A stretch of DNA of 48,274 bases from Pedobacter panaciterrae (GCF_001636695.1 NZ_LGEL01000037.1:1-48274), one strand, 5' to 3'; positions 1 through 8,797 are shown, numbered from the stretch's first letter. Notes: generated by a model not told the origin, from the letters alone. Numbers and translations: made by a program.

Positions 1-19
1 AGATGTGTATAAGAGACAG
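1..19 (+). other. Tn5 mosaic end (tagmentation adapter remnant)
   Basis: The first 19 bases, AGATGTGTATAAGAGACAG, are exactly the hyperactive Tn5 mosaic end used in Nextera-type libraries. The GACAG side faces the insert, which is the orientation of a library adapter rather than of a resident transposon. This is synthetic sequence and not part of the organism. Confidence 0.97.
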
Positions 20-177
20 AATTAATATACTTTAAATCAAAATCAAATAAGCATTTTTGCTAAGTTACAATTTATTGCAAGAGGTTGAATACATAATATT
101 TCATAGCAGGGCGTATAGCCGTAAAATCTGAGCGCACATTCTCAAAACTAATAGTTCGCATCGCTATAGCAGGGGTA

Positions 178-1305
178 ATGCTCAGTCTTGCAGTAATGAT
201 GCTTTCTGTTGCGATTATTAAAGGCTTTAAAACAGAGATACAAGAAAAAGTAAGAGGATATATAGGTGACGTAAGAATTTTTAAGTTCGATCTTAATAAT
301 TCATTTGAACTTTCGCCTTTTGTGCCTGAACCCGAAACCATAGCCAAACTTAAAAGTAACCCTGATGTTGAATATTTTCAACCATATGCTACCAAACCAG
401 CAATTATTTCGGCTAATGACGAAGTAGAAGGAATAAATTTTAAAGGCATAGATAAGACGTTTAATTGGGATTACATACGTAAACACCTGGTAAGTGGAAC
501 CGTAATAAACTTTGCCGATAGTGCTGCCGCCACTAAGCAGATTATGATATCTCAATTTACAGCAAATCGTCTAAAGCTAAAAACAGGCGACGATTTTATC
601 ATGCATTTTGTACAAGATCCTCCTCGCAGACGGCCATTTAAAATAGTAGGAATTTATAACATTGGGGTAGAAGAGATAGACAAAGGTTTTGTACTTGGCG
701 ATCTTAATCTGATTCGTCGTTTAAACGATTGGAAGCCTAATGAAATTGGAGGTATTGAGATCAGAATTAAAGACTTTTCCAAACTTAGAACCGTATCAAC
801 AAATATTTATACAGAGCTCGAAACAAAGCTGAAGTCTGAATCCGTACAAGAGTATTTCCCCGCAATTTTTACCTGGCTCTCTCTCCTAGACGTAAATACT
901 AAAATTATCCTTGCATTGATGATGGTGGTAGGCGTTATCAATATGATTACTGCTTTATTAATCATGATCCTTGAACGCACCAATATGATTGGTATGCTCA
1001 AAACCTTTGGTATGACTGATTTTAGCGTAATGAAAATATTTCTCTACAATGCGCTTTATTTAGTAGGAATTGGAGTTGTACTGGGTAATATTCTGGGCCT
1101 GGGTTTAGCCTTTCTGCAAACCCATACCCATATCTTTAAATTAGATCAAACATCTTATTATCTGTCATACGTGCCAATTGAAATACAATTTACAGATGTG
1201 TTGTTGCTAAACGTTTGCACCATCGTAATTTGCTTTGTGGTACTTATTATACCATCATTATTGGTTAGCAGAATTAGCCCGCTAAAAGCAATCAGGTTTA
1301 AATAG
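178..1305 (+). CDS. FtsX/LolE-type ABC transporter permease (left copy, 5' end broken)
   Basis: Same gene as 46970-48190 on the right arm. Its frame should open at the TTG at 85, but T at 94 (G in the mirror) turns codon 4 into TAA, so the first usable start is the ATG at 178 and about 31 N-terminal residues are lost. These include part of the first membrane helix. The change lies 75 bases from the adapter, so a read or assembly error is likelier than true inactivation. The stop codon TAG at 1303-1305 directly abuts the stop of the convergent NRPS-like gene. Confidence 0.85.
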   Translation: MLSLAVMMLSVAIIKGFKTEIQEKVRGYIGDVRIFKFDLNNSFELSPFVPEPETIAKLKSNPDVEYFQPYATKPAIISANDEVEGINFKGIDKTFNWDYIRKHLVSGTVINFADSAAATKQIMISQFTANRLKLKTGDDFIMHFVQDPPRRRPFKIVGIYNIGVEEIDKGFVLGDLNLIRRLNDWKPNEIGGIEIRIKDFSKLRTVSTNIYTELETKLKSESVQEYFPAIFTWLSLLDVNTKIILALMMVVGVINMITALLIMILERTNMIGMLKTFGMTDFSVMKIFLYNALYLVGIGVVLGNILGLGLAFLQTHTHIFKLDQTSYYLSYVPIEIQFTDVLLLNVCTIVICFVVLIIPSLLVSRISPLKAIRFK

Positions 1306-4300
1306 TTATGTTAATCTTATAGGGCTACCTGTCCAGGATGTTTCATTTGCCAGTTTTTCTCCTTTCATAACCAGGGATAGTGGCTCAAGCTTTACGTCAT
1401 CGCCAATTTCGCTATCATACAGAATAATTGACCTTGCACCTATTGAGCATCTTGCTCCAATCTTAACTGTGCCTACTTTCATTACACGATCTTCAAAAAG
1501 ATGGGTCTGAGGTCCGCAATCTTCATTCAGAGCAGTATCGTCTCCAATACTAACCATGTCATGCTCAGTAATGTCAGTTGTGTTTAACCATACTCTTTTA
1601 CCAAACTTAGCTCCAAATAAACTTAAAACCATAGGTAAAAATGGCGTTCCTTTCATAAACTCAAGAAAGAAAGGAATAGCAAGCGCTTCATAAGTAGTTG
1701 TGTTTGCCTCACTTCTCCAGACTTTATAAGTCCACATCGGATTCTGTTCTTTTTTGAACTTTCCTACAGTTACCCATTTAAGTATTAAAGTAACCAGTAA
1801 CGCCGGAGCTCCCATATAGAACAGATAATAAAACGGTAGCTTAGGTATCTCTTTCAGTATCTGTAGCATGTTCCGGTCCTTAACCAGATCATGACAGTAA
1901 GCAACAAATAAAACGCTGCAACAAATGATCACGGTTTCAGGTAATATAATACGGATACCTTCAATAATATACCTTGCAGCTTTTCGCCCTAATGATGGGT
2001 TGGTAGTTAATGATGTTGGGTAATTTCCACTATCCTGTCTTTTTGGAAGCGAGATAGCAGGAGAGCCGAACCAGTCTTTAGCAGTGGTTTCATTCATTTG
2101 AACTGCAGTAGGTGGGGTAGATAAAACACCTATCAACATATCATCCCCAAGTTGGTAACCCTGAGGGATTAATGCGCTATTCCCTACAAAACTTCTATTG
2201 CCGATATGTGTGGTATCTAAAATTAATCTTTGTGCACGTATGTCCTCCTCACCAAGGGTAACTGCATCAGCAATAAAAGATTCATCTCCAATTTCAAGCA
2301 TAGTATGAGTTACATTACTTGCTGTTGAAATCTCTGTGTTTTTACCAATCTTAGCGCCAAGGAGTCTGAAAAACGCCGAAACATAGACTGAGGCAAACAG
2401 CGGATGTAAAACAATTAGGGCAGTAGAAATAAGCTGATCAGAGAGCCATTTGCGCACATATATAGCGCCATAAACAGGATAAGTACCAGGCTTTATATTT
2501 CGCAGCAAAAGCCTTGATAGTGCAATAGTTTCAAACGCGTAAGTTATAATGTACAGAAGGGTAAGCAAGGGGATATTTACGAAGTAACTGAAATTATAAT
2601 CAGGCGCATTTGTATCCATATAATTTAATATCTGAATAACCGGTATCAGGGGTGCTAAAATAACAATAGGAAAAATGACAAGTAGAAAAGTGTAAAGTAA
2701 GCCATACGACCTTCTCTTAAATCCTGAAACCATTAGTGGCTGAGGTAGCTCTTCAGGTAATTTCTTATCGACTAACTCTGCCGGGCTTCCTTTCCATACC
2801 TCACCAGCATTAATGATTTGATCAGCTTGCAAATGACTCAGATCCTGAAGTTCTCCCCATGCTTTAACTGTAGCTCCGCCAGATATTACTGAACCACTAC
2901 CAATGTAAGCATGATCTTCAATTATAATTTTTCTCAGTTTCAGCAAGCCATCTTCAACCCAGGCATTGTTTAAAACAACTCCTGAACTGATACTTACATC
3001 TTTTCCAACCTCCAAAAGATCTTCTACGCCAACAGTTATTGAGCTTATTTGTGCATCAGCAGCCATTTTCATGCCCATTAACCTAAGGTAAAAAGGATAT
3101 AAAGGTGTGCCGTTCATAAACTGTAAAGGAACCAGACGCTGCATGCTTTTAACCAACCAATACCTAAAATAATATGATCCCCATAAAGGGTGATCACCTT
3201 CTTTCATCCTACCTAATAAAAGCCATTTGGCAACAATGCTTAATAAGGAGAATGCAGGTGCAATAAAACAGAATAGTACCAAGGCTGTAATTATAGCCCA
3301 TATCGTATCACCTTTGTCGGTATCACTTTTAGCAACCTCGTAGTAGTACCCGAGGTATGGTACAAAGATCTGAGCTGCAAATAATCCATAGATAACCAGC
3401 AACGAAAAACCTTGTGCAATTCCGCACATCCAATATTTTATTGAAGAAATTTTGCGAAACGGAATCCTTTCTTTATGGGCACTTTTTTCAGCTTTTTCTT
3501 CTGCCAGTTCCCATGTTTTTATCAGATTTTTAATGGGCCTGTTTGTATAAATATCTTTCAAAGAAGCCTGTTTAACACCGCCTTCCTTTCTTAGCCACGA
3601 TGAAAAAGAGGCCGCAAGGAGGGAGTGCCCACCCAGATCCATAAAGAAATCTGCATCCTCGGTAATTTCCCGTCCCGGAAAGAGATGTTTCAAGCCTGCC
3701 ATTACCCGTGCGGATAAAGGATCGTCCATATTCACTTCAATCTGTTCCTCAGGTTTCATCTCCAGAAGTACCTGTGGCACCGGAAGCTCTTTTCTGTTTA
3801 TTTTACCACTTGGCAAGCGGGGCATTTTATCCATCACCATTACAGCCAATGGAACCATATATGGAGGCAGCACTTTTGAAAGGTCCATTCTGGAAGAATG
3901 TTCGTTAAAACTTTCATTTTGCTTTAACGTAACATAACCGACCAATTGATCTTGCCCGTTGGCATCTTTTTTTAACGCCACAGCAGCAGCAGATACCTGC
4001 GGTAAACTATTTAATTTTACTTCAATTTCTCCCAGTTCAATGCGGTATCCCCTTAATTTTACCTGATCATCCAGACGGCCACGAAAATCAACACTTCCGT
4101 TGGCATGCATTATTACCGCATCTCCCGTTAAATATATCCTATCACCCGGTATCTCAGTTAAGGCCTCAGGCTTATCCAAAAACTTTTCGGCTGTAAGGTC
4201 CGGCCTGTTTAAATATCCATTGCAAACACCAGGGCCCGAAATAATAAGCTGTCCTTGCTCTCCAAATGGAACTACCTCATAATTATCATTCACTACAGCC

Positions 4301-5280
4301 AAATTGTAATTAGGCAATGGATTTCCAATTGTAATTGGGTCTCCTGGTCTTAAAGCGATCATTGTAGCCGTTACCGTAGTTTCAGTAGGACCGTAACTAT
4401 TAAAAAAAGCATTGTATCCGGGTTTGCTCCATCTATTTAGTACCTGGGTTGTACAAGCTTCACCTCCGGCATTGATTAGCCTAATAGTAGGTATGTCATC
4501 ATCAATAACAGCTAAAAGACTCGGAACTGCATGAAATACTGTAACCTTTTCCCTTCTCAGAATTTCACTCAGTTCATCAATGGACTTCGCAGTTGTAGCA
4601 TCAGCCGACCATAGGGTAGCACCTACAGAAAGGCTAATCCAGGTCTCTTCGCACCACATATCAAAAGAAACTGAAAAACCCTGATATACTATATCCTCAG
4701 ACATAATGTTCAATACACTTTGCTCAGATCTGATGAAATGACAAATTTGTCGGTGACTAATAGGAATTCCCTTCGGTTTACCCGTACTACCCGAAGTGTA
4801 GAGTACATAAGCAAGGTCATCCGGCAAAGCAGGGATAGGGAATTGTATATGTTGATGATCTTCTTTGAATGATGGAATTGAGAATACAGGGCAATGAACC
4901 TCTTCCAGTGAATCACTGAAACATGCCGAAGCACCAGCCTCTTCCATTACTACATGAACCCTTTCAGCGGGCATTTCCCTGTCTAAAGGCACATAGGCTG
5001 CTCCAGATTTTACAATACCAAGTATGGCTGCGTGTAAATCAAGACTTCTTGGCCACCACAGGCCAACTGAATGACCACGGCCAATCCCTTTAGATTGCAA
5101 ATAAGCAGCAATTGCATCGCTCCACTGATCTAGTTGCTGATAGGTAAGCGACTGCTCATTAAAAATAATAGCGGTTTTATTACTAAAGCTTAGTACCGAC
5201 GACCTGAAAATCTCCCCTATAGTTTCTTCTTTAAGAAATTCCTCTCGCTTACTGCCTAGACTAATGCTCTTTAACCCCAT
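1306..5280 (-). CDS. Pls/PosA-type NRPS-like protein: adenylation, carrier, three membrane/LbH units
   Basis: 1324 residues. An adenylation domain fills residues 20-505, with the ATP-binding core YTSGSTGKPKG (161-171), NSYGPTETT (294-302), TGD (385-387), RGRLDDQVKLRGYRIELGEIE-type A8 core (400-420) and the catalytic Lys493 in LPSGKINRKEL. A carrier domain follows, with LGGHSLL and the phosphopantetheine Ser553. There is no condensation or thioesterase domain. The rest (about 610-1324) has three repeats of membrane helices plus a hexapeptide left-handed-helix domain. Each repeat ends in W-x-GSP (829-833, 1070-1074, 1316-1320). This matches the NRPS terminal-domain family of Pls/PosA proteins, where a single activated acid (lysine in epsilon-polylysine synthase) is processed at the membrane. 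The substrate here is unknown. The gene ends against the permease gene with no gap. Confidence 0.92.
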   Translation of the reverse strand: MGLKSISLGSKREEFLKEETIGEIFRSSVLSFSNKTAIIFNEQSLTYQQLDQWSDAIAAYLQSKGIGRGHSVGLWWPRSLDLHAAILGIVKSGAAYVPLDREMPAERVHVVMEEAGASACFSDSLEEVHCPVFSIPSFKEDHQHIQFPIPALPDDLAYVLYTSGSTGKPKGIPISHRQICHFIRSEQSVLNIMSEDIVYQGFSVSFDMWCEETWISLSVGATLWSADATTAKSIDELSEILRREKVTVFHAVPSLLAVIDDDIPTIRLINAGGEACTTQVLNRWSKPGYNAFFNSYGPTETTVTATMIALRPGDPITIGNPLPNYNLAVVNDNYEVVPFGEQGQLIISGPGVCNGYLNRPDLTAEKFLDKPEALTEIPGDRIYLTGDAVIMHANGSVDFRGRLDDQVKLRGYRIELGEIEVKLNSLPQVSAAAVALKKDANGQDQLVGYVTLKQNESFNEHSSRMDLSKVLPPYMVPLAVMVMDKMPRLPSGKINRKELPVPQVLLEMKPEEQIEVNMDDPLSARVMAGLKHLFPGREITEDADFFMDLGGHSLLAASFSSWLRKEGGVKQASLKDIYTNRPIKNLIKTWELAEEKAEKSAHKERIPFRKISSIKYWMCGIAQGFSLLVIYGLFAAQIFVPYLGYYYEVAKSDTDKGDTIWAIITALVLFCFIAPAFSLLSIVAKWLLLGRMKEGDHPLWGSYYFRYWLVKSMQRLVPLQFMNGTPLYPFYLRLMGMKMAADAQISSITVGVEDLLEVGKDVSISSGVVLNNAWVEDGLLKLRKIIIEDHAYIGSGSVISGGATVKAWGELQDLSHLQADQIINAGEVWKGSPAELVDKKLPEELPQPLMVSGFKRRSYGLLYTFLLVIFPIVILAPLIPVIQILNYMDTNAPDYNFSYFVNIPLLTLLYIITYAFETIALSRLLLRNIKPGTYPVYGAIYVRKWLSDQLISTALIVLHPLFASVYVSAFFRLLGAKIGKNTEISTASNVTHTMLEIGDESFIADAVTLGEEDIRAQRLILDTTHIGNRSFVGNSALIPQGYQLGDDMLIGVLSTPPTAVQMNETTAKDWFGSPAISLPKRQDSGNYPTSLTTNPSLGRKAARYIIEGIRIILPETVIICCSVLFVAYCHDLVKDRNMLQILKEIPKLPFYYLFYMGAPALLVTLILKWVTVGKFKKEQNPMWTYKVWRSEANTTTYEALAIPFFLEFMKGTPFLPMVLSLFGAKFGKRVWLNTTDITEHDMVSIGDDTALNEDCGPQTHLFEDRVMKVGTVKIGARCSIGARSIILYDSEIGDDVKLEPLSLVMKGEKLANETSWTGSPIRLT

Positions 5281-5330
5281 TAAGATTGTAAAATTTAGAT
5301 TACCTAAATAACCAAAAAAAAGTGATAAAA

Positions 5331-5345
5331 AGTAGAATTTCTACT
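5331..5345 (-). terminator. Small hairpin with T-tract after the YfiT remnant
   Basis: On the minus strand, AGTAGAAATTCTACT forms a short stem (AGTAG/CTACT plus A-T pairs) followed by TTTT and, further on, an eight-T run. It overlaps the stop codon of the YfiT remnant and precedes the NRPS-like gene, so it may be that gene's old terminator. The stem is short and AT-rich. Confidence 0.4.
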
Positions 5346-5498
5346 GCCAGCCCTGCCTTTTTTTTAACTCAGTAATGTGAGCAAGGTGATGCCTGCAATA
5401 GTATTGATATAGCCATCCAATATAGCTTTAGTAATTTGAGCAGGCTGCTCAAACTTACCAACGGGGTAACGTAAATGCTCTAATTTTGTTGAATTCAT
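5341..5498 (-). pseudogene. YfiT/BstA-type DinB-superfamily remnant, internally deleted and frameshifted
   Basis: A 44-codon ORF (5498 to 5364) begins MNSTKLEHLRYPVGKFEQPA, which looks like the N-terminus of YfiT-type metal-dependent transferases (LxYPxGxF). Near the end the reading shifts. In another frame the same DNA reads CRHHLAHITELKKRQGWQ and stops at 5343-5341, matching the family's C-terminal HHxAHI metal-ligand motif. About 34 N-terminal and 20 C-terminal residues remain from a protein normally near 175, so about 120 central residues are gone. The working enzyme cannot be made. Intact family members are thiol transferases or hydrolases. I rely on recalled family motifs, without an alignment. 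Confidence 0.7.
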
Positions 5499-5506
5499 AT
5501 AGGTCG

Positions 5507-6457
5507 TTAGTTCTCGCAAACCAATAAATTTGATTGTCCTAAACGCTGGCTACCCCTGCTCGCTGGTACGGCAACCATACCAACCGGAAGATAATTTACA
5601 GATGCAATAGCTTTAGGGACATAAATAACCACCTCAGTTTTGGTGTAAGAATGAGGAAGGTATTTAATATAATAACCGTCTGGATGCAAGCCCCATATTC
5701 CCCTTGGGAAATCTGTATTTGGAACAGCAGCGCCGCCAAGCATCGCCAGTTGCTCTATTTGATCGTAAGAAGAATTGGCCTGATAAAGCAAGCCCCTCAT
5801 CTTGTTCTCAATTTCAACAATGGTTTTTGCCGGTTCAGGCAAATTATTGGTTATTTTTAGCATAGCTTCGCTTGATAAATAATCCATTATGCTGCTGCTT
5901 AATGCCGATAAGTCGTTTTTGTTAAGCAATTTAGCCGCTGCAAGCTGAAGATCGGGCGAGAGCTTGCTGAAGTTCGTTTTTGCTATTATTGCCCATAAAA
6001 GCAATTGTACTTTACTTTGCTCAATATCGGGGTGCTGTTCCCAATTTGCAATAAGTGTTCTGGCAATTGTTTCTTTTGGCCCGGCAAGAGGGGCATATAA
6101 ATAGCCATCACCATTACCCGGACCATGAGTTCCTGCCTTTAAACAAAAGCTTTTAAATGTTCCAGTATAAAAGCCAGGTTTTAAAGTAAAGCCCTGGGCA
6201 GCGGTATAGCTTGAGGTTAAATCACAAAGTTTCTTTTTAACAGAGTCGGCCCCAAAGTTTACGGGCATCGTTTCGGTCTTATTACAATCGTCAAAGTTGG
6301 TTGTTATAGGGTCGCTTTGAAGTAGCTTAAGTTGTTTGTTATTAAGCATACTGCCTGCGGCGTTATTTAACGCTTCTTTTAATTTGCCAAATTGTGCATT
6401 GGCATTAACGCAATAAACCAATAGCAATAAGATGAGGATAGGAGCGGTCTTTTTCAT
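5507..6457 (-). CDS. Secreted protein of unknown function
   Basis: 316 residues with a clear signal peptide (1-21, cleavage after Ala-Asn-Ala before Gln22), so it is exported. I do not recognise a family with confidence. Visible features are a region KPGFYTGTFKSFCLKAGTHG (about 92-111), a helical middle (about 130-230) with WAIIAKTNFSKLSPDLQ, and a C-terminal part with WGLHPDGYYIKYLP. It has few cysteines and no obvious catalytic triad. A hairpin separates it from the upstream beta-barrel gene, so it may be transcribed separately, although all neighbours share its strand. Confidence 0.8.
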   Translation of the reverse strand: MKKTAPILILLLLVYCVNANAQFGKLKEALNNAAGSMLNNKQLKLLQSDPITTNFDDCNKTETMPVNFGADSVKKKLCDLTSSYTAAQGFTLKPGFYTGTFKSFCLKAGTHGPGNGDGYLYAPLAGPKETIARTLIANWEQHPDIEQSKVQLLLWAIIAKTNFSKLSPDLQLAAAKLLNKNDLSALSSSIMDYLSSEAMLKITNNLPEPAKTIVEIENKMRGLLYQANSSYDQIEQLAMLGGAAVPNTDFPRGIWGLHPDGYYIKYLPHSYTKTEVVIYVPKAIASVNYLPVGMVAVPASRGSQRLGQSNLLVCEN

Positions 6458-6472
6458 AGAGGTGTAATTAAA

Positions 6473-6508
6473 ATAGATAGTAAATGTGGTATCAAATTTA
6501 CTAACTAT
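6473..6508 (-). terminator. Intrinsic terminator-like hairpin after the beta-barrel gene
   Basis: On the minus strand, ATAGTTAGTAAAT and ATTTACTATCTAT pair as a 13-bp stem with one mismatch and a 10-base loop. Flanking A and T runs can extend it, and TTTTAATT follows. It overlaps the TAG stop of the sigma-linked beta-barrel gene, so it would end the lipoprotein-sigma-barrel transcript. Confidence 0.55.
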
Positions 6509-7734
6509 TTTTTGCCACCCAAACTTAATTTCAGGTTCAGACCCGCAGTATTTATTTTAATATTCTTGTCGCCATAACCGCGAAGCGAGGGCTTAAAGAA
6601 AGGTTCAAAAGTTAATGTGGTACTTTTTCCAAGAGATTGATTAATGCCAATGGCAAAAATAGCACTGTTGGCAAAGTCGAAACCTTTAAAATTACTTTCC
6701 TCCGTTTGTCCTTTTAAATCAGAGAAGCTATTTGAGGCAGGATTAAAAGCATTTATATAACTGGAGTATTTTTGATTAAGGTATGTACTTGAATTTATAC
6801 CTGTAGAGAGATAGTATTTGCCTCGCTTGCCCGGGTAAAATTTAACAGCCACAGGAATATCAATGTTAAGAAAACTAGCATCTAATTTAGTATCGTTTGC
6901 GCGCGCTATATAGCCATATTGAAGTGCCATATTTGCTAGAATATTCGAGTATCTGGATAATGAAGAAGGGGTGGTGTTTTGATAGCTAATTTTAGTTTCG
7001 CTAATACCGGCACCCATAGATAAATACACGTTCTCATTGATTCGAATGTTTGCATTGAACCCTGCACCTGCGTTTACTTTTACAGGATTGTCTGCGTAAT
7101 AGTTTAAAAATGTTGCTGTATAAATATCAAATAGTGCATTCTTCCTGTTTTCTGTAGTCTTTTTACCCCTCGATGTAAGCAATGATTTGGTTTCCAATTG
7201 CTCGGTTTCTTTTTGTAAAAACTCAAGCGTTGTAGGTTTAGTGTTTTTTAAGCTATCGGGTTTAACTGTAATGGCAATTGCAAATATAGGCTTAGCATCA
7301 CTGACAGGAGCATTGTTTAGAGCAGTATCTTTTGTTGTAACAGCAATTGGCTGCTCTTTAACTTTATTAGCAGGTTTGTTTTCCTTAATAATCTTCACAG
7401 ATGCAATTTTTTGATCAAAAGTATTCTTCCCCTTTTTATCAGGCTGATCAAAGTTACTCTCGGTTTTATTAGGCGCCAAAGGCGCAGCTTTTGTGATATT
7501 ATTTTGCTGTGTGGCATGCTTTAAAGTGCCATCATTATAGTTGTTAAGCAGCAATATCCCAGCTACTAATAAAGATGCAGCGATACCAGATATCCAAAAA
7601 TACAATAACTTATTACTCCTTTCTTGAGGGAAATCTTTTCTAAGTTCAGCCCAGCCATAATCTGCCCCCTCAGTATCAAATTCTTCGAAAACTGCCTTAA
7701 TATGATTGCTGAATTTATCGTCTAACGTGTTCAT
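6505..7734 (-). CDS. Anti-sigma-like membrane protein with C-terminal beta-barrel domain
   Basis: 409 residues. A short acidic cytoplasmic segment (1-40) precedes one hydrophobic helix (about 43-64). A long Lys/Thr/Asn-rich linker (about 70-190) follows, then a C-terminal domain (about 195-409) of alternating hydrophobic strands such as VNAGAGFNANI and YLSTGINSSTYL, typical of outer-membrane beta-barrel (porin-like) proteins. The start codon overlaps the sigma factor stop by 4 bp (ATGA, 7731-7734), indicating translational coupling. By position and topology it is probably the sigma factor's regulator. Bacteroidota sigma loci often carry such proteins. How one chain could span the inner membrane and form a barrel is unclear, and the barrel-like part may be a periplasmic beta domain. 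Confidence 0.82.
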   Translation of the reverse strand: MNTLDDKFSNHIKAVFEEFDTEGADYGWAELRKDFPQERSNKLLYFWISGIAASLLVAGILLLNNYNDGTLKHATQQNNITKAAPLAPNKTESNFDQPDKKGKNTFDQKIASVKIIKENKPANKVKEQPIAVTTKDTALNNAPVSDAKPIFAIAITVKPDSLKNTKPTTLEFLQKETEQLETKSLLTSRGKKTTENRKNALFDIYTATFLNYYADNPVKVNAGAGFNANIRINENVYLSMGAGISETKISYQNTTPSSLSRYSNILANMALQYGYIARANDTKLDASFLNIDIPVAVKFYPGKRGKYYLSTGINSSTYLNQKYSSYINAFNPASNSFSDLKGQTEESNFKGFDFANSAIFAIGINQSLGKSTTLTFEPFFKPSLRGYGDKNIKINTAGLNLKLSLGGKK

Positions 7735-8282
7735 ATCTTTATAAGGTCGCTTTGTATTAATTTTTGTAATGCCTGTTTTGCCCTTGTAAGGTAAGTTCTC
7801 GATGAACTTTCGGGTATATTTAGCATTTGGCCAATTTCTTTATGTGAATAGCCATCAATTTCATACAGGTTAAAAACTACATGATGTGTTTCCGGAAGCT
7901 GTTTCATCAAGTTCAAAATATCAGCTGCCGAGAGTTTTTCAATGGCAGAGGGATACATGGTTTGCTGAAATACCTCAGGAATTTCGCTATCATGGATGTA
8001 TTTCAAGTTCTTTCTTTTGTTATCAAGCGCAGTATTAACTAATATTTTTCTAAACCATGGCTTAAATTCTAAATCATCTTTAAAAGAGTGAAGAGCACCA
8101 AATGCTTTAATAAACGCATCATTTACCACCACCAGAGCGTCGTCTTTATTAATCAGGTAGCGCATACCAATACCCATTGCATAAGCATAAAAGCGTTTAT
8201 ACAACATTTCCTGGTGTTTTAGGTTGCCCCGTTTACACTCCTTGATTAATTCAGCATCTGAGGCGTCATGTTTGATGGACAT
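7731..8282 (-). CDS. ECF-type RNA polymerase sigma factor
   Basis: 183 residues, the usual ECF length. Region 2 spans about 22-92 (DAFIKAFGALHSF, then FKPWFRKILVNTALDNKRK, the -10 recognition part). Region 4 spans about 118-175, with the helix-turn-helix YSHKEIGQMLNIPESSSRTYLTRAK that reads the -35 element. It lies 3 bases after a small lipoprotein gene and overlaps its putative regulator, so the three form an operon. The signal and targets cannot be told from sequence. There is no SusC with an N-terminal signalling domain nearby, so it is not a classic FecI-type transducer. Confidence 0.93.
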   Translation of the reverse strand: MSIKHDASDAELIKECKRGNLKHQEMLYKRFYAYAMGIGMRYLINKDDALVVVNDAFIKAFGALHSFKDDLEFKPWFRKILVNTALDNKRKNLKYIHDSEIPEVFQQTMYPSAIEKLSAADILNLMKQLPETHHVVFNLYEIDGYSHKEIGQMLNIPESSSRTYLTRAKQALQKLIQSDLIKI

Positions 8283-8285
8283 TTA

Positions 8286-8696
8286 TTATTTCATTCGCTT
8301 TAATCTATATTGATTTTTATAACCTATTAACAGGCTCGATTCCACATGTTCTACAGGTGGAAATATCTTTGTTAAAATAAGACTGTCGCCTTTAATAACA
8401 TAATTGTACTCACCATTCAAAACTTTATTGGCAATATAATCCATTGATTCTATGTTAGTCATGGAAAATTTAACTTTCGAGGAATCTTCAACTGTAAATT
8501 TTCCGGTGCCATTTGTTGCTTCATAATTGTCGCCATTAAACTTAATTTCCGCACTAATGGAAACAAGCTGGTTAACCGGCCCATCAATAAACTGACCTTT
8601 AAAGGTTCCGCTAAAACCTGCTTTATCGTTGCTTGTGTTGCAACTTATAAATAAGCATAAGCTTAGCGCAATGAGTAGTATTGGTTTGATGGTCAT
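8286..8696 (-). CDS. Small lipoprotein, function unknown
   Basis: 136 residues with a type II signal peptide and lipobox LFISC (lipidated Cys19), so it is a membrane-anchored lipoprotein. The mature part is beta-rich (FSGTFKGQFIDG, VSISAEIKFNGDNYEATNGTGKF) and ends in a basic tail (YRLKRMK), resembling small lipocalin-like Bacteroidota lipoproteins. I do not recognise a named family. It is the first gene of the sigma factor operon, with the sigma ATG three bases after its stop, which suggests a role in sensing or envelope stress. Confidence 0.82.
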   Translation of the reverse strand: MTIKPILLIALSLCLFISCNTSNDKAGFSGTFKGQFIDGPVNQLVSISAEIKFNGDNYEATNGTGKFTVEDSSKVKFSMTNIESMDYIANKVLNGEYNYVIKGDSLILTKIFPPVEHVESSLLIGYKNQYRLKRMK

Positions 8697-8797
8697 AGTA
8701 GTTTGGTTTCTGTATGCTATTACGCAATTGCGATTAGAAACGCTACAAGACTATTGATATTTTTTTAGCTTTAAAGTGTTTTTAGCTGCGAAGCCCT

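Noticed and set aside
1-19. Genuine Tn5/IS50 insertion
   Set aside because: Only the 19-bp mosaic end is present, oriented as an adapter, with no transposase or resistance genes.
85-177. Real inactivation of the permease gene by a nonsense mutation
   Set aside because: The stop occurs only in the left copy, close to the adapter, and the mirror reads through.
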